This document shows, piece after piece, positions 7,583-16,941 of a stretch of 44,077 bases of DNA (its first letter is position 1; each line of letters opens with the position of its first letter). The notes under the pieces are model-generated. The model saw only the letters and a program-made list of their open reading frames with translations. It made no database searches and was not told the DNA's origin. The position numbers and the translations under genes were made by a program. Origin of the DNA: Saprospiraceae bacterium. Its GTDB lineage: Bacteria > Bacteroidota > Bacteroidia > Chitinophagales > Saprospiraceae. The DNA lies in NCBI GenBank assembly GCA_021299835.1, contig JAJTER010000011.1, forward strand, positions 1 through 44,077, written 5' to 3'.

Positions 7583-8068
7583 TTACGGTCTCCATTTAAA
7601 AGATTTTTCATCTATGGCTCTCATGGTACACAAAATACCGTCTAAATGGTCATATTCATGCTGCAATAACTCAGATAAAGTGTCTGCCATATTCCATTCC
7701 TGAGTTTGCCAATTTTCATCTAAATATTTTATTGTCAAATTTTTATGTCTTTTTACTTTGACCAAAAGGTTCGGAAAACTCATGCAGTCATCCCAAAGTT
7801 CAAACATTTCTTCGCTCAAAAAGGTGAATTCAGGATTTATAAATACGATTGGTTTATCAATATTCATGTAAATCAATCGCTTCATAATGCCTAATTGTGG
7901 TGCAGCAATGGCTCGTCCGAAATTATATTTTTCTCTGATTTCCTGCATTACGTTGTGCAAGTCTGCTACCCAATCTTTAACTAAAGGTAATTCTGATGGC
8001 AAAACAGGTTTACAAACTTCGTATAGTAAAGGATTGCCTAATTGTAATAAGTTTTCTAATCGTTTCAT
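7583..8068 (-). CDS. def: Divergent peptide deformylase
   Basis: A 161-residue peptide deformylase, which removes the formyl group from new N-termini using a metal held by one Cys and two His. Motif 3 is intact as HEYDHLDG (residues 137-144, HExDHLxG). Motif 1 is GRAIAAPQLG instead of GxGLAAPQ, and motif 2 is WDDCMSFPN (Cys95) instead of EGCLS, so the Cys and Ser are kept but the Glu-Gly are not. Length is slightly short but within the family. The ATG at 8068 is well placed. The altered motif 2 suggests a secondary deformylase paralogue rather than the main housekeeping enzyme, which would lie elsewhere (inference). Confidence 0.88.
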   Translation of the reverse strand: MKRLENLLQLGNPLLYEVCKPVLPSELPLVKDWVADLHNVMQEIREKYNFGRAIAAPQLGIMKRLIYMNIDKPIVFINPEFTFLSEEMFELWDDCMSFPNLLVKVKRHKNLTIKYLDENWQTQEWNMADTLSELLQHEYDHLDGILCTMRAIDEKSFKWRP

Positions 8069-8202
8069 ATATTTTCACAAATAAAAGTCAATTTAATAAT
8101 TCTTAAAGTTCCGATAAAACGAGTATATTTAAAAATTAAATTTTTTCTGGAAAAGTGGCCACAGGGGCAGGTCTATAAATAGTAAATGCGAATCAAACTA
8201 GT

Positions 8203-8210
8203 TACTTTTG
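8203..8210 (+). promoter_or_regulatory. Possible -7 box upstream of the small secreted protein gene
   Basis: TACTTTTG is an exact match to the Bacteroidota TAnnTTTG box, 90 bases before the ATG at 8301. No clear TTTG -33 element lies at the right distance. Confidence 0.3.
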
Positions 8211-8300
8211 GAAAACTTTAGTTTTTGCTACTAAACCCTAATTACTTGAAAAGTACTTATAAACGAAATTAAATCGAGAGTCAACGCCAAAAAAAATATT

Positions 8301-8840
8301 ATGATAACTAAAAGATTTGTTTTTTCCTGCCTCATTATTCTGGTAACAGGTGTAATGTATTTTCCATTGCAAGCTCAGCAAAAAAATGGTACCCCCCTTG
8401 CTAACTTTTCTGGCGAGTGGAAATCTAAAGAATCAATAAGTATGGGGGGAAATATTTATTGCGCTTATTCATTGGACGACCGAATGTCCTCTAAAACAAT
8501 GAAAATAGCAAATCAGGCAAATTTTCTTACCATAGAAACAGCAAATTTGTCTGCTGGATTAGCTCTGACAACCAGCCATGAAAAACTAATCCTCGATGGT
8601 AAAGAAAGTCAAGTTAATTATGGCCCGGGAATAGAAAAGAAGTTTACCGTAAAATGGTCCGCTGATGAACAAACTATGACGGTTAACTCAATTTCCTATC
8701 AGGGTCAAGTTATTCATTACGTGACAGAAGTCTGGAAGTTGAGCAACGATGGAAAGTCTATTTCAGTTCAGGCAAACGCGAAATCAAACGTTTGGGATGA
8801 AGAGCGTTCCTGGAAGACCGAATTCGAAAAAACTAATTAG
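8301..8840 (+). CDS. Small secreted protein of unknown function
   Basis: A 179-residue protein with a clear signal peptide (residues 1-26, CLIILVTGVMYFPLQAQ). The mature part is rich in beta-strand-like alternation and begins NFSGEWKSKESISMGG, then later TEVWKLSNDGKSISVQ. That start-and-end pattern is reminiscent of small lipocalin-like or avidin-like barrels, but I do not recognise a family. There is no lipobox and no sorting domain. It stands alone with 232 AT-rich bases upstream and a minus-strand gene downstream. Probably periplasmic. Confidence 0.75.
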   Translation: MITKRFVFSCLIILVTGVMYFPLQAQQKNGTPLANFSGEWKSKESISMGGNIYCAYSLDDRMSSKTMKIANQANFLTIETANLSAGLALTTSHEKLILDGKESQVNYGPGIEKKFTVKWSADEQTMTVNSISYQGQVIHYVTEVWKLSNDGKSISVQANAKSNVWDEERSWKTEFEKTN

Positions 8841-8892
8841 TTTTCAAATCCATTTTAGTCAAGGAATGACTTTTGTGAAAATCCTTCAGGAA

Positions 8893-9837
8893 TTATGAAT
8901 TATACCTGATTTTGAAATCTTCAATGATTTTGTTTTTCTCCATCAATTCCTTAGTCATCAGGTCTAATTCCTTTTTAAATTCTCCCAATGCTTTGTCCTT
9001 TTCACCCAATGCTATGTTCTTTTCACCTATGGTCTTAATATAGTCTCGCTCCTGATTTTCTAATAAGGCATTAATACTTCGCCAGGCTTCCTGTTCAATC
9101 TCAATAAGTTTCTTTTGTTCCGGATCAACGCCAGTATGGTGCAGAATATCTGTAACCATCTTTAAATCTTCGTTATCAATCTTATGTTTAAAATCTTTGA
9201 TGATTTTTCCGCCATCTAAGAAATTGGATTGTTCAAAGATACTTAAAAGCTTATCCAGGCTGGTTTGATACCTTTCGGTAATTCTATTTACCTGAACGAT
9301 AAAACTATCGTGGGTTAACTTTTCAACAAAATCACTTTTAATATGAATAATTTTTTTTGCGATGAGATCCTTATAATTCCGTTCTACTTTAATACAGGCC
9401 GTTTCAATTTCAGGCAGATTAAATCCTAAGATATATATCGTGGTAATGGGCAAAATATGTTTTTCATTATTAACCATATCTTCTCTCTTATACTGTTCTC
9501 CCAGATAATTTCTGAACCTCATCAGGTCGATATTGTTCTTCACTTTTTGAATTTCGATGAGGACTTTTTTTCGTTCACCCGATTCTGTTAAAATGGTAGC
9601 GATAAAGTCTAATCGAAAGAAATTAATAGATAATTGCTCTTTAATTTGTTGTTTTATGAATTTTTTTTTGCCAGGAGTACTTTTTTCATAATCTTTTGAA
9701 TAAATAAATTCCTGAGGTTTTACCTCGACGGCTTCAATATTTTCCTCTAAAAGCGTACCCATAAAGAATTTAGCAACCCTATCATTCTCCATCAATCTTT
9801 TAAACACAATGTCATAAATAGGATTAGCAATAACCAT
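8893..9837 (-). CDS. Rpn/PDDEXK-family nuclease-like protein
   Basis: A 314-residue protein of the family annotated as Rpn recombination-promoting nuclease or PD-(D/E)XK transposase-like. The N-terminus has the family opening NPIYDIVFKRLMEN with a DVVFK-like block. The nuclease core shows FRLDFIA (Asp77) and then VLIEIQKVK (Glu95, Gln97), matching the D...ExQ form of the PDDEXK site. Residues about 265-305 are charged heptad-like repeats (EKNIALGEKDKALGEFKKEL), probably a coiled coil. Despite the name these proteins are not part of an insertion sequence here: no terminal repeats or partner genes are seen. A -7 box lies 18 bases before the ATG. The host role of such genes is poorly understood. 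Confidence 0.85.
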   Translation of the reverse strand: MVIANPIYDIVFKRLMENDRVAKFFMGTLLEENIEAVEVKPQEFIYSKDYEKSTPGKKKFIKQQIKEQLSINFFRLDFIATILTESGERKKVLIEIQKVKNNIDLMRFRNYLGEQYKREDMVNNEKHILPITTIYILGFNLPEIETACIKVERNYKDLIAKKIIHIKSDFVEKLTHDSFIVQVNRITERYQTSLDKLLSIFEQSNFLDGGKIIKDFKHKIDNEDLKMVTDILHHTGVDPEQKKLIEIEQEAWRSINALLENQERDYIKTIGEKNIALGEKDKALGEFKKELDLMTKELMEKNKIIEDFKIRYNS

Positions 9838-9854
9838 GTTATTATTTATTTTAT

Positions 9855-9862
9855 CAAAGGTA
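9855..9862 (-). promoter_or_regulatory. -7 box of the Rpn-like gene
   Basis: TACCTTTG on the minus strand, an exact TAnnTTTG match, 17 bases before the ATG at 9837. No convincing -33 TTTG was found. Confidence 0.4.
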
Positions 9863-9996
9863 CGCTATAATCACATCAGAAACCGTGACTTGAAAAAATG
9901 ATACGTTTTAGGATGAACTAATGAGTTTAGCCATTTTTTGATGCCAAAAGAATTAATAGGATTATAAAAATGAAACAGAAAAAATATACATCCTGA

Positions 9997-12438
9997 CTAC
10001 ACCGGATTTAACTGTTTATCAAGGGACGCTATCCCCATTTGTTGCAATAAACGTTGAAAAGTATCCATAGATAAGGATCCGTTCGCCAGTTTTTTTCGGA
10101 AAGATGCTGCACCGGATTCACTGAAAATAAAATTTTGACTTCTCCATAAATTCAAAGCCAATGGAATACGTTTTAGAATGGTTAAGAGGGTAATTAAGTC
10201 AGCACAGGTAGTATCAACGTTTTCATCCGTATTTGCCAAATTAACTAAACCAGCGTAAATTTTTTCATTGGCGAGTTGCGTTAGTTCTGGTATTTCCATT
10301 ATTTCAAATTTCCAATCTCTCATAATTTGAAGGATGGATTGAACCTGTTTAAGGTCCATATCCCTGGATAATAATTCATTTTTAAATTCAATATTATAGA
10401 TATGGGCAGCGGTATCTTTAAATGGGGTGGGAATGGGCATGTCAATTTCCTTTAATCCCAACATTAGGGGATAGGTTTCCTGAAACATTCCCCTAAAGGT
10501 ATATTCTACAGATTTAAGACTTTGTTGGTTAATCTGGTCCACAATTTTCCTTTTTTCATCACGGAAAAGATGCCAGAATGAAAACCTTTCCCCTCCACAA
10601 TAGTCTTGCATAATACCTATAACGCTACCTAAATCAGTACCTTTAATGGCAGCATCAATTTTATTTGTCATTTTTTCAAAGGTCTCCACAGGCATATCCA
10701 GAGAAATCTGTCCATATAGGTTATACTGACCAAGATAAAGGACCACAAAGGCAAATTCTTTGACTTTAAAGGTTGTTTGGGAAACTATGAGTGTTCTTCC
10801 GGCAGCGATGGCGTGCGTACCTGATTTCCAACGATTAAAATTCAAACTTTTCATTTGATAACTGAAGAGAATCAACTCTTCTGGATAATCTTCAAAAAGA
10901 GAGGAAGCTGCATAGTGCATACCCACTCTTTCCAATGAAACGGCAGCAGGAATTACATTTTTCTCATAGCTGACAGAACCATTTTCATACACATTACTAG
11001 GTATTTCTTTCAATTTTTGAAGAAATAAATCCCTGAATTGGTAAGAAGTCACTTGCTCGGCGTAATGCATGGCCCGATGGGCATATTGTAAAATCTGATC
11101 TGTTTCCAATCCGGAAATTTCATCAAAAAACCAACCGCAACTCGTAAACATTAACAGCGTATGTCGCTGCATTTCCAGTAACCTCAATAGATTGACTTCC
11201 TCTTCAGGTGTCAAAGTTCGTGTAGCATGTTTTTCAAAAAAAGATTTTATGGACGATGATTTTCTATGTAAAATCACCTCTATATAATCATTCCTGGCTG
11301 ACCAGGGATCGCTTAGTAAACCTGCAGTTTCCTTTTCAAAAATGGGAATAAGATTATCTCTAAGGTCATTTAAAATATCCCGGAGCGGCCTTCTCCATTT
11401 TTGATTCCAGGCATTGTTTCCTCCGGTATGGCACCCACAATCGTCCTGCCAGCGATCCACGCCATGAACGCAACTCCAGGAACTATTTTCATGAATTTGT
11501 GCCTCAAATAGGGGAGGATTCTCCGATAAATACTGCCCGTAATTGGTAAGCGTTACGTTTTCATTGTGCATCAATGAATCAAAACAGGCCGCCAAAGCCA
11601 TTTCTCCAAATTGATGGTGGTGTCCATAGCTCTCACCATCAGTGGCAATATGACTAAGTTGAGGGGAATCATTTTCGTCGAAAACATGAATCATTCTCTC
11701 TGCAAAGGATTTTCCGTCATTCAACAAGCCATTAAATGCGACCGATTGGGCGATACCTCCGTCATAAAAGAAAAGAGTAATCGCTTTACCTGAGGGCAAT
11801 TTACATAAATAGGCATTCCTTGGATCGATGTTATCATGAGAACAGGTTGTCCATTTTTCGTCAGTCAATTTCCTGAACGCTTTACCTTGTCTGGGCGCCA
11901 ATATGGTATAAAGTATATCATTTTCTGCCAGCATTTCCAGGGTTTCTGTGTCAACCGCTGTTTCTGCCAACCACATACCCTCGGGTTTCCGTTGAAAACG
12001 AGATTCAAAATCACGAATACCCCATATTATTTGTGTCTCCTTATCACGCCTATTTGCCAGTGGCATGATAATGTGATTATACACCTGAGCGATAGCAGAA
12101 CCATGACCGTTATAATAGGTAAGGCTCTGTTTATCAGCATCTAAAATAGCTTGATATGAGTTTGGATCAAACTTTTCCATCCAGGCAAGGAGCGTTGGAC
12201 CTATATTAAAACTCATGTAGGTATAATTGGAAACGATACCCTTTATTTCTTGCTTATGGTTGAGCAATCTCGCAGCAGAATTTGGAGCATAACACTCAAA
12301 ATTTATTCTTTCATTCCAGTTGTGGAAAGGAGCCGCTGATTCCTGATATTCGATCTCGCCTAACCACGCATTTTCACGCGGAGGTTGATAAAAATGTCCG
12401 TGAATACAAACGAATTTTTTCAGGTCTGATTTTAACAT
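9997..12438 (-). CDS. GH57 family glycosidase with DUF3536 domain
   Basis: A glycoside hydrolase family 57 enzyme of 813 residues from the ATG at 12438. A GTG at 12474 in the same frame would leave only two bases to the divergent gene and adds nothing family-like. The GH57 barrel opens with CIHGHFYQPPRENAWLGEIE. The likely catalytic Glu is in GMWLAETAVD (about residue 159), and the Asp acid/base candidate is in IATDGESYGHHHQF (about residue 267). The C-terminal half (about 300-810) is helical and matches the DUF3536 architecture. There is no signal peptide, so it acts in the cytoplasm, probably on an alpha-glucan or related storage polymer (inference from the family). It is divergently transcribed from the PIG-L gene with a 38-base gap. 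Confidence 0.88.
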   Translation of the reverse strand: MLKSDLKKFVCIHGHFYQPPRENAWLGEIEYQESAAPFHNWNERINFECYAPNSAARLLNHKQEIKGIVSNYTYMSFNIGPTLLAWMEKFDPNSYQAILDADKQSLTYYNGHGSAIAQVYNHIIMPLANRRDKETQIIWGIRDFESRFQRKPEGMWLAETAVDTETLEMLAENDILYTILAPRQGKAFRKLTDEKWTTCSHDNIDPRNAYLCKLPSGKAITLFFYDGGIAQSVAFNGLLNDGKSFAERMIHVFDENDSPQLSHIATDGESYGHHHQFGEMALAACFDSLMHNENVTLTNYGQYLSENPPLFEAQIHENSSWSCVHGVDRWQDDCGCHTGGNNAWNQKWRRPLRDILNDLRDNLIPIFEKETAGLLSDPWSARNDYIEVILHRKSSSIKSFFEKHATRTLTPEEEVNLLRLLEMQRHTLLMFTSCGWFFDEISGLETDQILQYAHRAMHYAEQVTSYQFRDLFLQKLKEIPSNVYENGSVSYEKNVIPAAVSLERVGMHYAASSLFEDYPEELILFSYQMKSLNFNRWKSGTHAIAAGRTLIVSQTTFKVKEFAFVVLYLGQYNLYGQISLDMPVETFEKMTNKIDAAIKGTDLGSVIGIMQDYCGGERFSFWHLFRDEKRKIVDQINQQSLKSVEYTFRGMFQETYPLMLGLKEIDMPIPTPFKDTAAHIYNIEFKNELLSRDMDLKQVQSILQIMRDWKFEIMEIPELTQLANEKIYAGLVNLANTDENVDTTCADLITLLTILKRIPLALNLWRSQNFIFSESGAASFRKKLANGSLSMDTFQRLLQQMGIASLDKQLNPV

Positions 12439-12476
12439 AAAATTTTGTAATATTGAGGTTGTAAAAGTAATCACCC

Positions 12477-14990
12477 ATGCGTAAACTATCCTTATTATTA
12501 TTCTTATTTTCTTTATTTCTTTTTAATGGTCTTTATTCGCAGGCTCCTGAGAAATGGAATTCAGCTAAAATTTACCATGAAATTCAGAAACTTAATTTCC
12601 TTGGTTCAGTCCTTTATCTGGCTGCTCACCCCGATGATGAAAATACCAGACTCATCACCTATCTCGCAAATCACGGAAAAGCAAACACGGCCTATTTGTC
12701 ATTAACCAGAGGAGATGGAGGTCAGAATTTAATCAGCCCGGAGATAAGAGAATTGTTAGGTTTAATAAGAACCCAGGAATTATTGGGTGCCAGACAAATA
12801 GATGGGGGGAAACAGTTTTTTTCCAGAGCAAATGATTTTGGATTTTCTAAAAATCCGGATGAAACTTTCAGGATTTGGGAAAAGGAGAAAGTCATGGAGG
12901 ATTTAATTGCCGTGATAAGATATTGGCAACCCGATGTTATCATTAATAGATTCGATCACAGAAGTCCTGGGAAAACGCATGGTCATCATACTGCCTCGGC
13001 CATGCTGGGTGTTGAAGCATTTGATATGGCTGCCGATCCAAAGGTTTTTCCAAATCAGTTGAGTCGTTTACCCCTTTGGCAACCCAAAAGATTATTTTTT
13101 AATACCTCCTGGTGGTTTTACGGAAGTCAAAAGGCATTTGACGAAGCAGATAAGAGTAAATTGCTTCAGTTTGAAGTAGGCGTTTATTATCCTTTATTGG
13201 GCAAATCAAATAATGAAATTGCTGCGGAAAGCCGGAGTATGCACAAAAGCCAGGGCTTTGGTTCTTTAGGTGTAAGAGGCTCGGAAACAGAATATCTGGA
13301 ATTATTAAAGGGAGATTTACCTGAAAATAATAATCTTTTCGCAGGTATAAATACTACCTGGAGTAGGGTGAAGGGGGCTGAAAAGGTGGGCGCATTATTA
13401 AAAAAGGTGGAAAGTAATTTCTCCATGCAGTCGCCATACACCGTTTTACCCGATTTGTTACTGGCCTTAAAAGAGCTGGAAAAATTACAGGATAGTTATT
13501 GGAAGAGAGAAAAATTAAAAGATATTAAGCTCATTATCAAGCAATCTTTAGGTCTCTTTCAGGAGGCAGTAGCCATGGAATCTGCTGCTACGCCAGGTGA
13601 AAATATCAAAGTTCAGCTGGAGTTTATTCATAGAAGCCCGGTCAAAGTTACCTTACAGTCTTTGCAGGTTTTACCCACAAGCATGGATACTGTAATGGGC
13701 ATGGAGCTGGCAAATAATAAGGGTTTCAAACTATCAAAGCAAATTCAGGTGCCTAAAAATATTCAATTAACCAGTCCGTACTGGTTGATTGACCAATGGA
13801 ATTTAGGCGTATATACTGTTAGCGACGAAAAACTAAGAGGTTTACCTGAAACGCCAAAATCATTAAAAATAAAGGCAAATTATCTGATTGAGGGTATTCC
13901 TTTTTCATTGGAATCTGATATTGTGTATAAAATAGATGATCCGGTGGCAGGCGAAGTCTATCAGCCTTTCGAAATTATTCCTGCCATAACAGGTAGTTTT
14001 CAGGAATCTGTCAATGTATTTGCAACTAGAGATAGCCAACGATTAGAGGTCGTAGTGAAGGCAAATAAGTCAACACTTTCAGGTGTGGTTACGCTGGATG
14101 TTCCAAACGGCTGGACCTTTTTTCCTAAAGAACAAGAGGTTCAATTTGGAAGGAAAGGAGAAGAGAAAGTACTTTCCTTTTGGGTAACACCTCCTTCGTT
14201 TCAGTCAGAGGGAAATGCACGCGTTTTGATGAAAGCGGACGGTGAGGTGTACGACAAAAAAATACTGATAATAAAGCATGCTCACATACCTTCACAAACC
14301 GTTTTGCTCTCGTCCAATGCAAAGTTAGTGCGCATAGACCTGGAAAAATCAGGAGATAAAATAGGATATCTCATGGGGGCAGGTGACGTAGTACCCGCCA
14401 GTCTTTCCCAAATGGGTTTTCAGGTGACGATGTTAAATGTAAATAATCTGACGGAGGAAAATCTGAAATTTTTTGATGCCGTGGTCTTGGGTGTAAGAGC
14501 TTATAATACCGTTGAAGGCATTGAGTTCAAACAAAAAGCATTATTCAAATACGTCGAAAATGGAGGTAATCTGATTGTTCAATATAACACAACGGGCGAT
14601 TTAAAGGTAACGGAAAAGGAATTAGCTCCTTTCCACATGACGCTTTCCCGTGAAAGAATTACAGACGAAGATGCTCCCGCAACGTTGTTGGTCCCTAATC
14701 ATAGCATATTAAATTTTCCAAATAAAATAAGCGATAACGATTTCAAAGGTTGGGAACAAGAAAGGGGTTTATATTTCCCTGGAAAATGGGATTCCGCTTT
14801 CACACCTATTTTAAGGTTTAACGATCCTGGGGAAAAACCAATTGATGGTGCACTTTTGGTTGCAAAATATGGAAAAGGCTATTACATATACAGCGGTCTT
14901 TCCTTCTTTAGAGAATTACCTGCTGGGGTGCCAGGCGCTTTCCGCTTATTCGCAAATATGATTTCAATGGGTAAAGAAATAAAGCCATGA
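12477..14990 (+). CDS. Secreted PIG-L (LmbE-like) deacetylase, multidomain
   Basis: An 837-residue exported protein whose N-terminal domain is a PIG-L/LmbE zinc deacetylase, the fold that removes N-acetyl groups from amino sugars. A signal peptide (1-22, ending LYSQ) is followed by AAHPDDE at about 49-55 (zinc and catalytic residues), the conserved LTRGDGGQN and RTQELLGARQIDG, and the second zinc motif HGHHTA at about 168-173. The middle section (about 380-610) looks like NPCBM/Ig-type beta domains. The C-terminal part (about 620-835, VRAYNTVEGIEFKQKALFKYVENGGNLIVQYN) resembles a ThuA/GATase-like flavodoxin fold. It leads a probable operon: its TGA overlaps the start of the next small gene. 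Confidence 0.9.
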   Translation: MRKLSLLLFLFSLFLFNGLYSQAPEKWNSAKIYHEIQKLNFLGSVLYLAAHPDDENTRLITYLANHGKANTAYLSLTRGDGGQNLISPEIRELLGLIRTQELLGARQIDGGKQFFSRANDFGFSKNPDETFRIWEKEKVMEDLIAVIRYWQPDVIINRFDHRSPGKTHGHHTASAMLGVEAFDMAADPKVFPNQLSRLPLWQPKRLFFNTSWWFYGSQKAFDEADKSKLLQFEVGVYYPLLGKSNNEIAAESRSMHKSQGFGSLGVRGSETEYLELLKGDLPENNNLFAGINTTWSRVKGAEKVGALLKKVESNFSMQSPYTVLPDLLLALKELEKLQDSYWKREKLKDIKLIIKQSLGLFQEAVAMESAATPGENIKVQLEFIHRSPVKVTLQSLQVLPTSMDTVMGMELANNKGFKLSKQIQVPKNIQLTSPYWLIDQWNLGVYTVSDEKLRGLPETPKSLKIKANYLIEGIPFSLESDIVYKIDDPVAGEVYQPFEIIPAITGSFQESVNVFATRDSQRLEVVVKANKSTLSGVVTLDVPNGWTFFPKEQEVQFGRKGEEKVLSFWVTPPSFQSEGNARVLMKADGEVYDKKILIIKHAHIPSQTVLLSSNAKLVRIDLEKSGDKIGYLMGAGDVVPASLSQMGFQVTMLNVNNLTEENLKFFDAVVLGVRAYNTVEGIEFKQKALFKYVENGGNLIVQYNTTGDLKVTEKELAPFHMTLSRERITDEDAPATLLVPNHSILNFPNKISDNDFKGWEQERGLYFPGKWDSAFTPILRFNDPGEKPIDGALLVAKYGKGYYIYSGLSFFRELPAGVPGAFRLFANMISMGKEIKP

Positions 14991-15142
14991 TGAATACCGA
15001 AAATGAATCGTCACTTCCTGAAAAATTTAACGAGGATGTGCCACCCATACTGGGAACGTGGAATAAATTATACCTGTTTGTATTAGTTTTCCATGCCCTG
15101 CTCATCATTCTGTTTTATTTATTCACGAAAGCTTTCTCTTAA
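14987..15142 (+). CDS. 51-residue single-span membrane protein next to symporter
   Basis: A short gene: MMNTENESSLPEKFNEDVPP, then ILGTWNKLY and a membrane span LFVLVFHALLIILFYLFTKAF before the stop. The ATG at 14987 overlaps the upstream TGA as ATGA, a classic coupled arrangement, and the symporter starts 13 bases downstream. The conserved-looking W-N-K-L-Y just before the span and the placement suggest an accessory subunit of the symporter, in the way that other solute symporters pair with small membrane proteins. That is inference; no family name is assigned. Confidence 0.75.
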   Translation: MMNTENESSLPEKFNEDVPPILGTWNKLYLFVLVFHALLIILFYLFTKAFS

Positions 15143-15155
15143 ATAAATTGTCATC

Positions 15156-16901
15156 ATGGCTTTAATCGATTGGATTGTACTGGTAGGAACTATCGCTGGC
15201 ATTATCATTTATGGTATCTGGAAAACACGAAATGTCAACACGACGCAGAGTTATCTCCAGGGTGATCACGATCTAAAATGGTGGTCTATTGGTCTATCCA
15301 TTATGGCCACTCAGGCAAGTGCCATTACATTTTTATCGACACCTGGCCAGGCTTATGAAGACGGCATGGGTTTTGCCCAATTTTATTTCGGTCTGCCATT
15401 AGCTATGGTTATTTTATCTGTTTTTGTCCTACCTATTTATTATAAGTTAAAAGTCTATACCGCTTACGAATATCTGGAAGGACGATTCAATCTGGCAACA
15501 AGAACATTTACAGCTATCTTATTTTTGATTTCAAGAGGATTAGCGGCAGGACTGACCATATTTGCACCAGCCATTATCCTATCCACCATACTTGGATGGC
15601 AGTTAAACCTAACCATACTGGTTTTGGGCTTAGGCGTTACCTTATATACTGTTTCTGGGGGTACAAAAGCAGTCAGCGTAACCCAATTTCACCAAATGGT
15701 CATTATTTTGGCTGGTATGTTCGTTGCTGCCATAGTACTTGTTTACAAGCTTCCCGAGGATGTAGGTTTTACTGATGCCGTGAGATTTGCCGGATCCATG
15801 AACAAGTTGCAAGTGGTTGATTTTTCATGGGATCTTTCGAACAGATATACTTTCTGGTCAGGGATGATTGGAGGTGTTTTCTTGTTTTTAAGTTATTTTG
15901 GTACCGACCAATCGCAGGTTCAACGGTATTTATCGGGAAAAACACTGACGGAAAGTAGATTGGGGCTTATGTTCAATGGATTACTAAAAGTCCCCATGCA
16001 GTTTTTGATATTATTTGTAGGTATTTTAGTTTTTGTCTTTTTTCAATTCAATAAAAGTCCTTTACATTTTAATGAGGGTAATACCAATGCCATAAAGAAA
16101 AATGACAGCTATGCCCTTCAGTATGAGGCATTAAATAAAGAACACGAAACCTTATTTGAAAGAAAAAAAGAGGTGATTCACCAATATATCAGCCAGTTAA
16201 AATCGGGAGACGAAAAAATGATTGCCGCGGGAAAAGCGCAGGTAAATCAGGTAATGAAGGAGGAAAAAGATTTAAGAGTAGAAGCTGGAACCCTTATTAA
16301 AAAAGCATTACCAGCAGCGTCTATAAAGGATACAGATTATGTTTTTATCACTTTTATACGCGATTTTCTTCCTGTAGGTATTGTCGGACTACTTTTAGCG
16401 GTTATTTTTTCTGCGTCCATGTCTTCCACCTCCTCCGAATTAAATTCTTTGGCAACCACCACCGTCATTGATATTTATAAAAGGTCATTTGTGAAAGACC
16501 AAACGGATCAACATTACCTGTTTGTCTCCAAGGCATTTACCTTATTGTGGGGTGCCATAGCCGTTTTATTTGCCCTTTCAGCCCGGTTATTTGAAAATCT
16601 GATTCAGGCCGTGAACATAGTTGGCTCTCTTTTTTATGGCACCATTCTGGGCATATTTTTAGTAGGCTTTTTTATGAAAGCGGTAAAGGGTCAGGCAGTT
16701 TTTATAGCGGCTATTGCCACAGAATTAATCATCCTACTTCTATTTTATCTGAATGAAACGGGTACACCTATTTCCTTTGGAGGGAAAGAAATTGTGGTAA
16801 ATATTGGCTATCTCTGGTTGAATCTTATTGGATGTAGTTTAGTCATGCTTATTTCATGGATTTTAAATAAAATATTGGTTCCTGCCTCAAAAAAATTGTA
16901 A
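15156..16901 (+). CDS. Sodium:solute symporter (SSS family)
   Basis: A 581-residue inner-membrane symporter coupling sodium to uptake of a small solute. Family features include QSYLQGDHDLKWWSIGLSIMATQASAITFLSTPG near the N-terminus, AYEYLEGRFNLATRTF, SGGTKAVSVTQFHQ, SYFGTDQSQVQRYLSG and the late sodium-site helix SASMSSTSSELNSLATTTVIDIYK. About 13 spans are expected. Residues about 300-395 form a hydrophilic, charged, coiled-coil-like insertion (EALNKEHETLFERKKEV) between two spans; many SSS proteins lack this loop. Encoded with a deacetylase and a sugar-acid-type dehydratase, so a sugar or sugar acid is the likely cargo (inference). Confidence 0.92.
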   Translation: MALIDWIVLVGTIAGIIIYGIWKTRNVNTTQSYLQGDHDLKWWSIGLSIMATQASAITFLSTPGQAYEDGMGFAQFYFGLPLAMVILSVFVLPIYYKLKVYTAYEYLEGRFNLATRTFTAILFLISRGLAAGLTIFAPAIILSTILGWQLNLTILVLGLGVTLYTVSGGTKAVSVTQFHQMVIILAGMFVAAIVLVYKLPEDVGFTDAVRFAGSMNKLQVVDFSWDLSNRYTFWSGMIGGVFLFLSYFGTDQSQVQRYLSGKTLTESRLGLMFNGLLKVPMQFLILFVGILVFVFFQFNKSPLHFNEGNTNAIKKNDSYALQYEALNKEHETLFERKKEVIHQYISQLKSGDEKMIAAGKAQVNQVMKEEKDLRVEAGTLIKKALPAASIKDTDYVFITFIRDFLPVGIVGLLLAVIFSASMSSTSSELNSLATTTVIDIYKRSFVKDQTDQHYLFVSKAFTLLWGAIAVLFALSARLFENLIQAVNIVGSLFYGTILGIFLVGFFMKAVKGQAVFIAAIATELIILLLFYLNETGTPISFGGKEIVVNIGYLWLNLIGCSLVMLISWILNKILVPASKKL

Positions 16902-16941
16902 TTAAGACGGAAAAAGGTTATTTTGAGTAAAAATAATATCC

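Noticed and set aside
8893-9837. Transposase or mobile element call for the Rpn/PDDEXK protein.
   Set aside because: No inverted repeats, target duplications or partner genes are visible; the family is named transposase-like but the gene stands alone with its own promoter.
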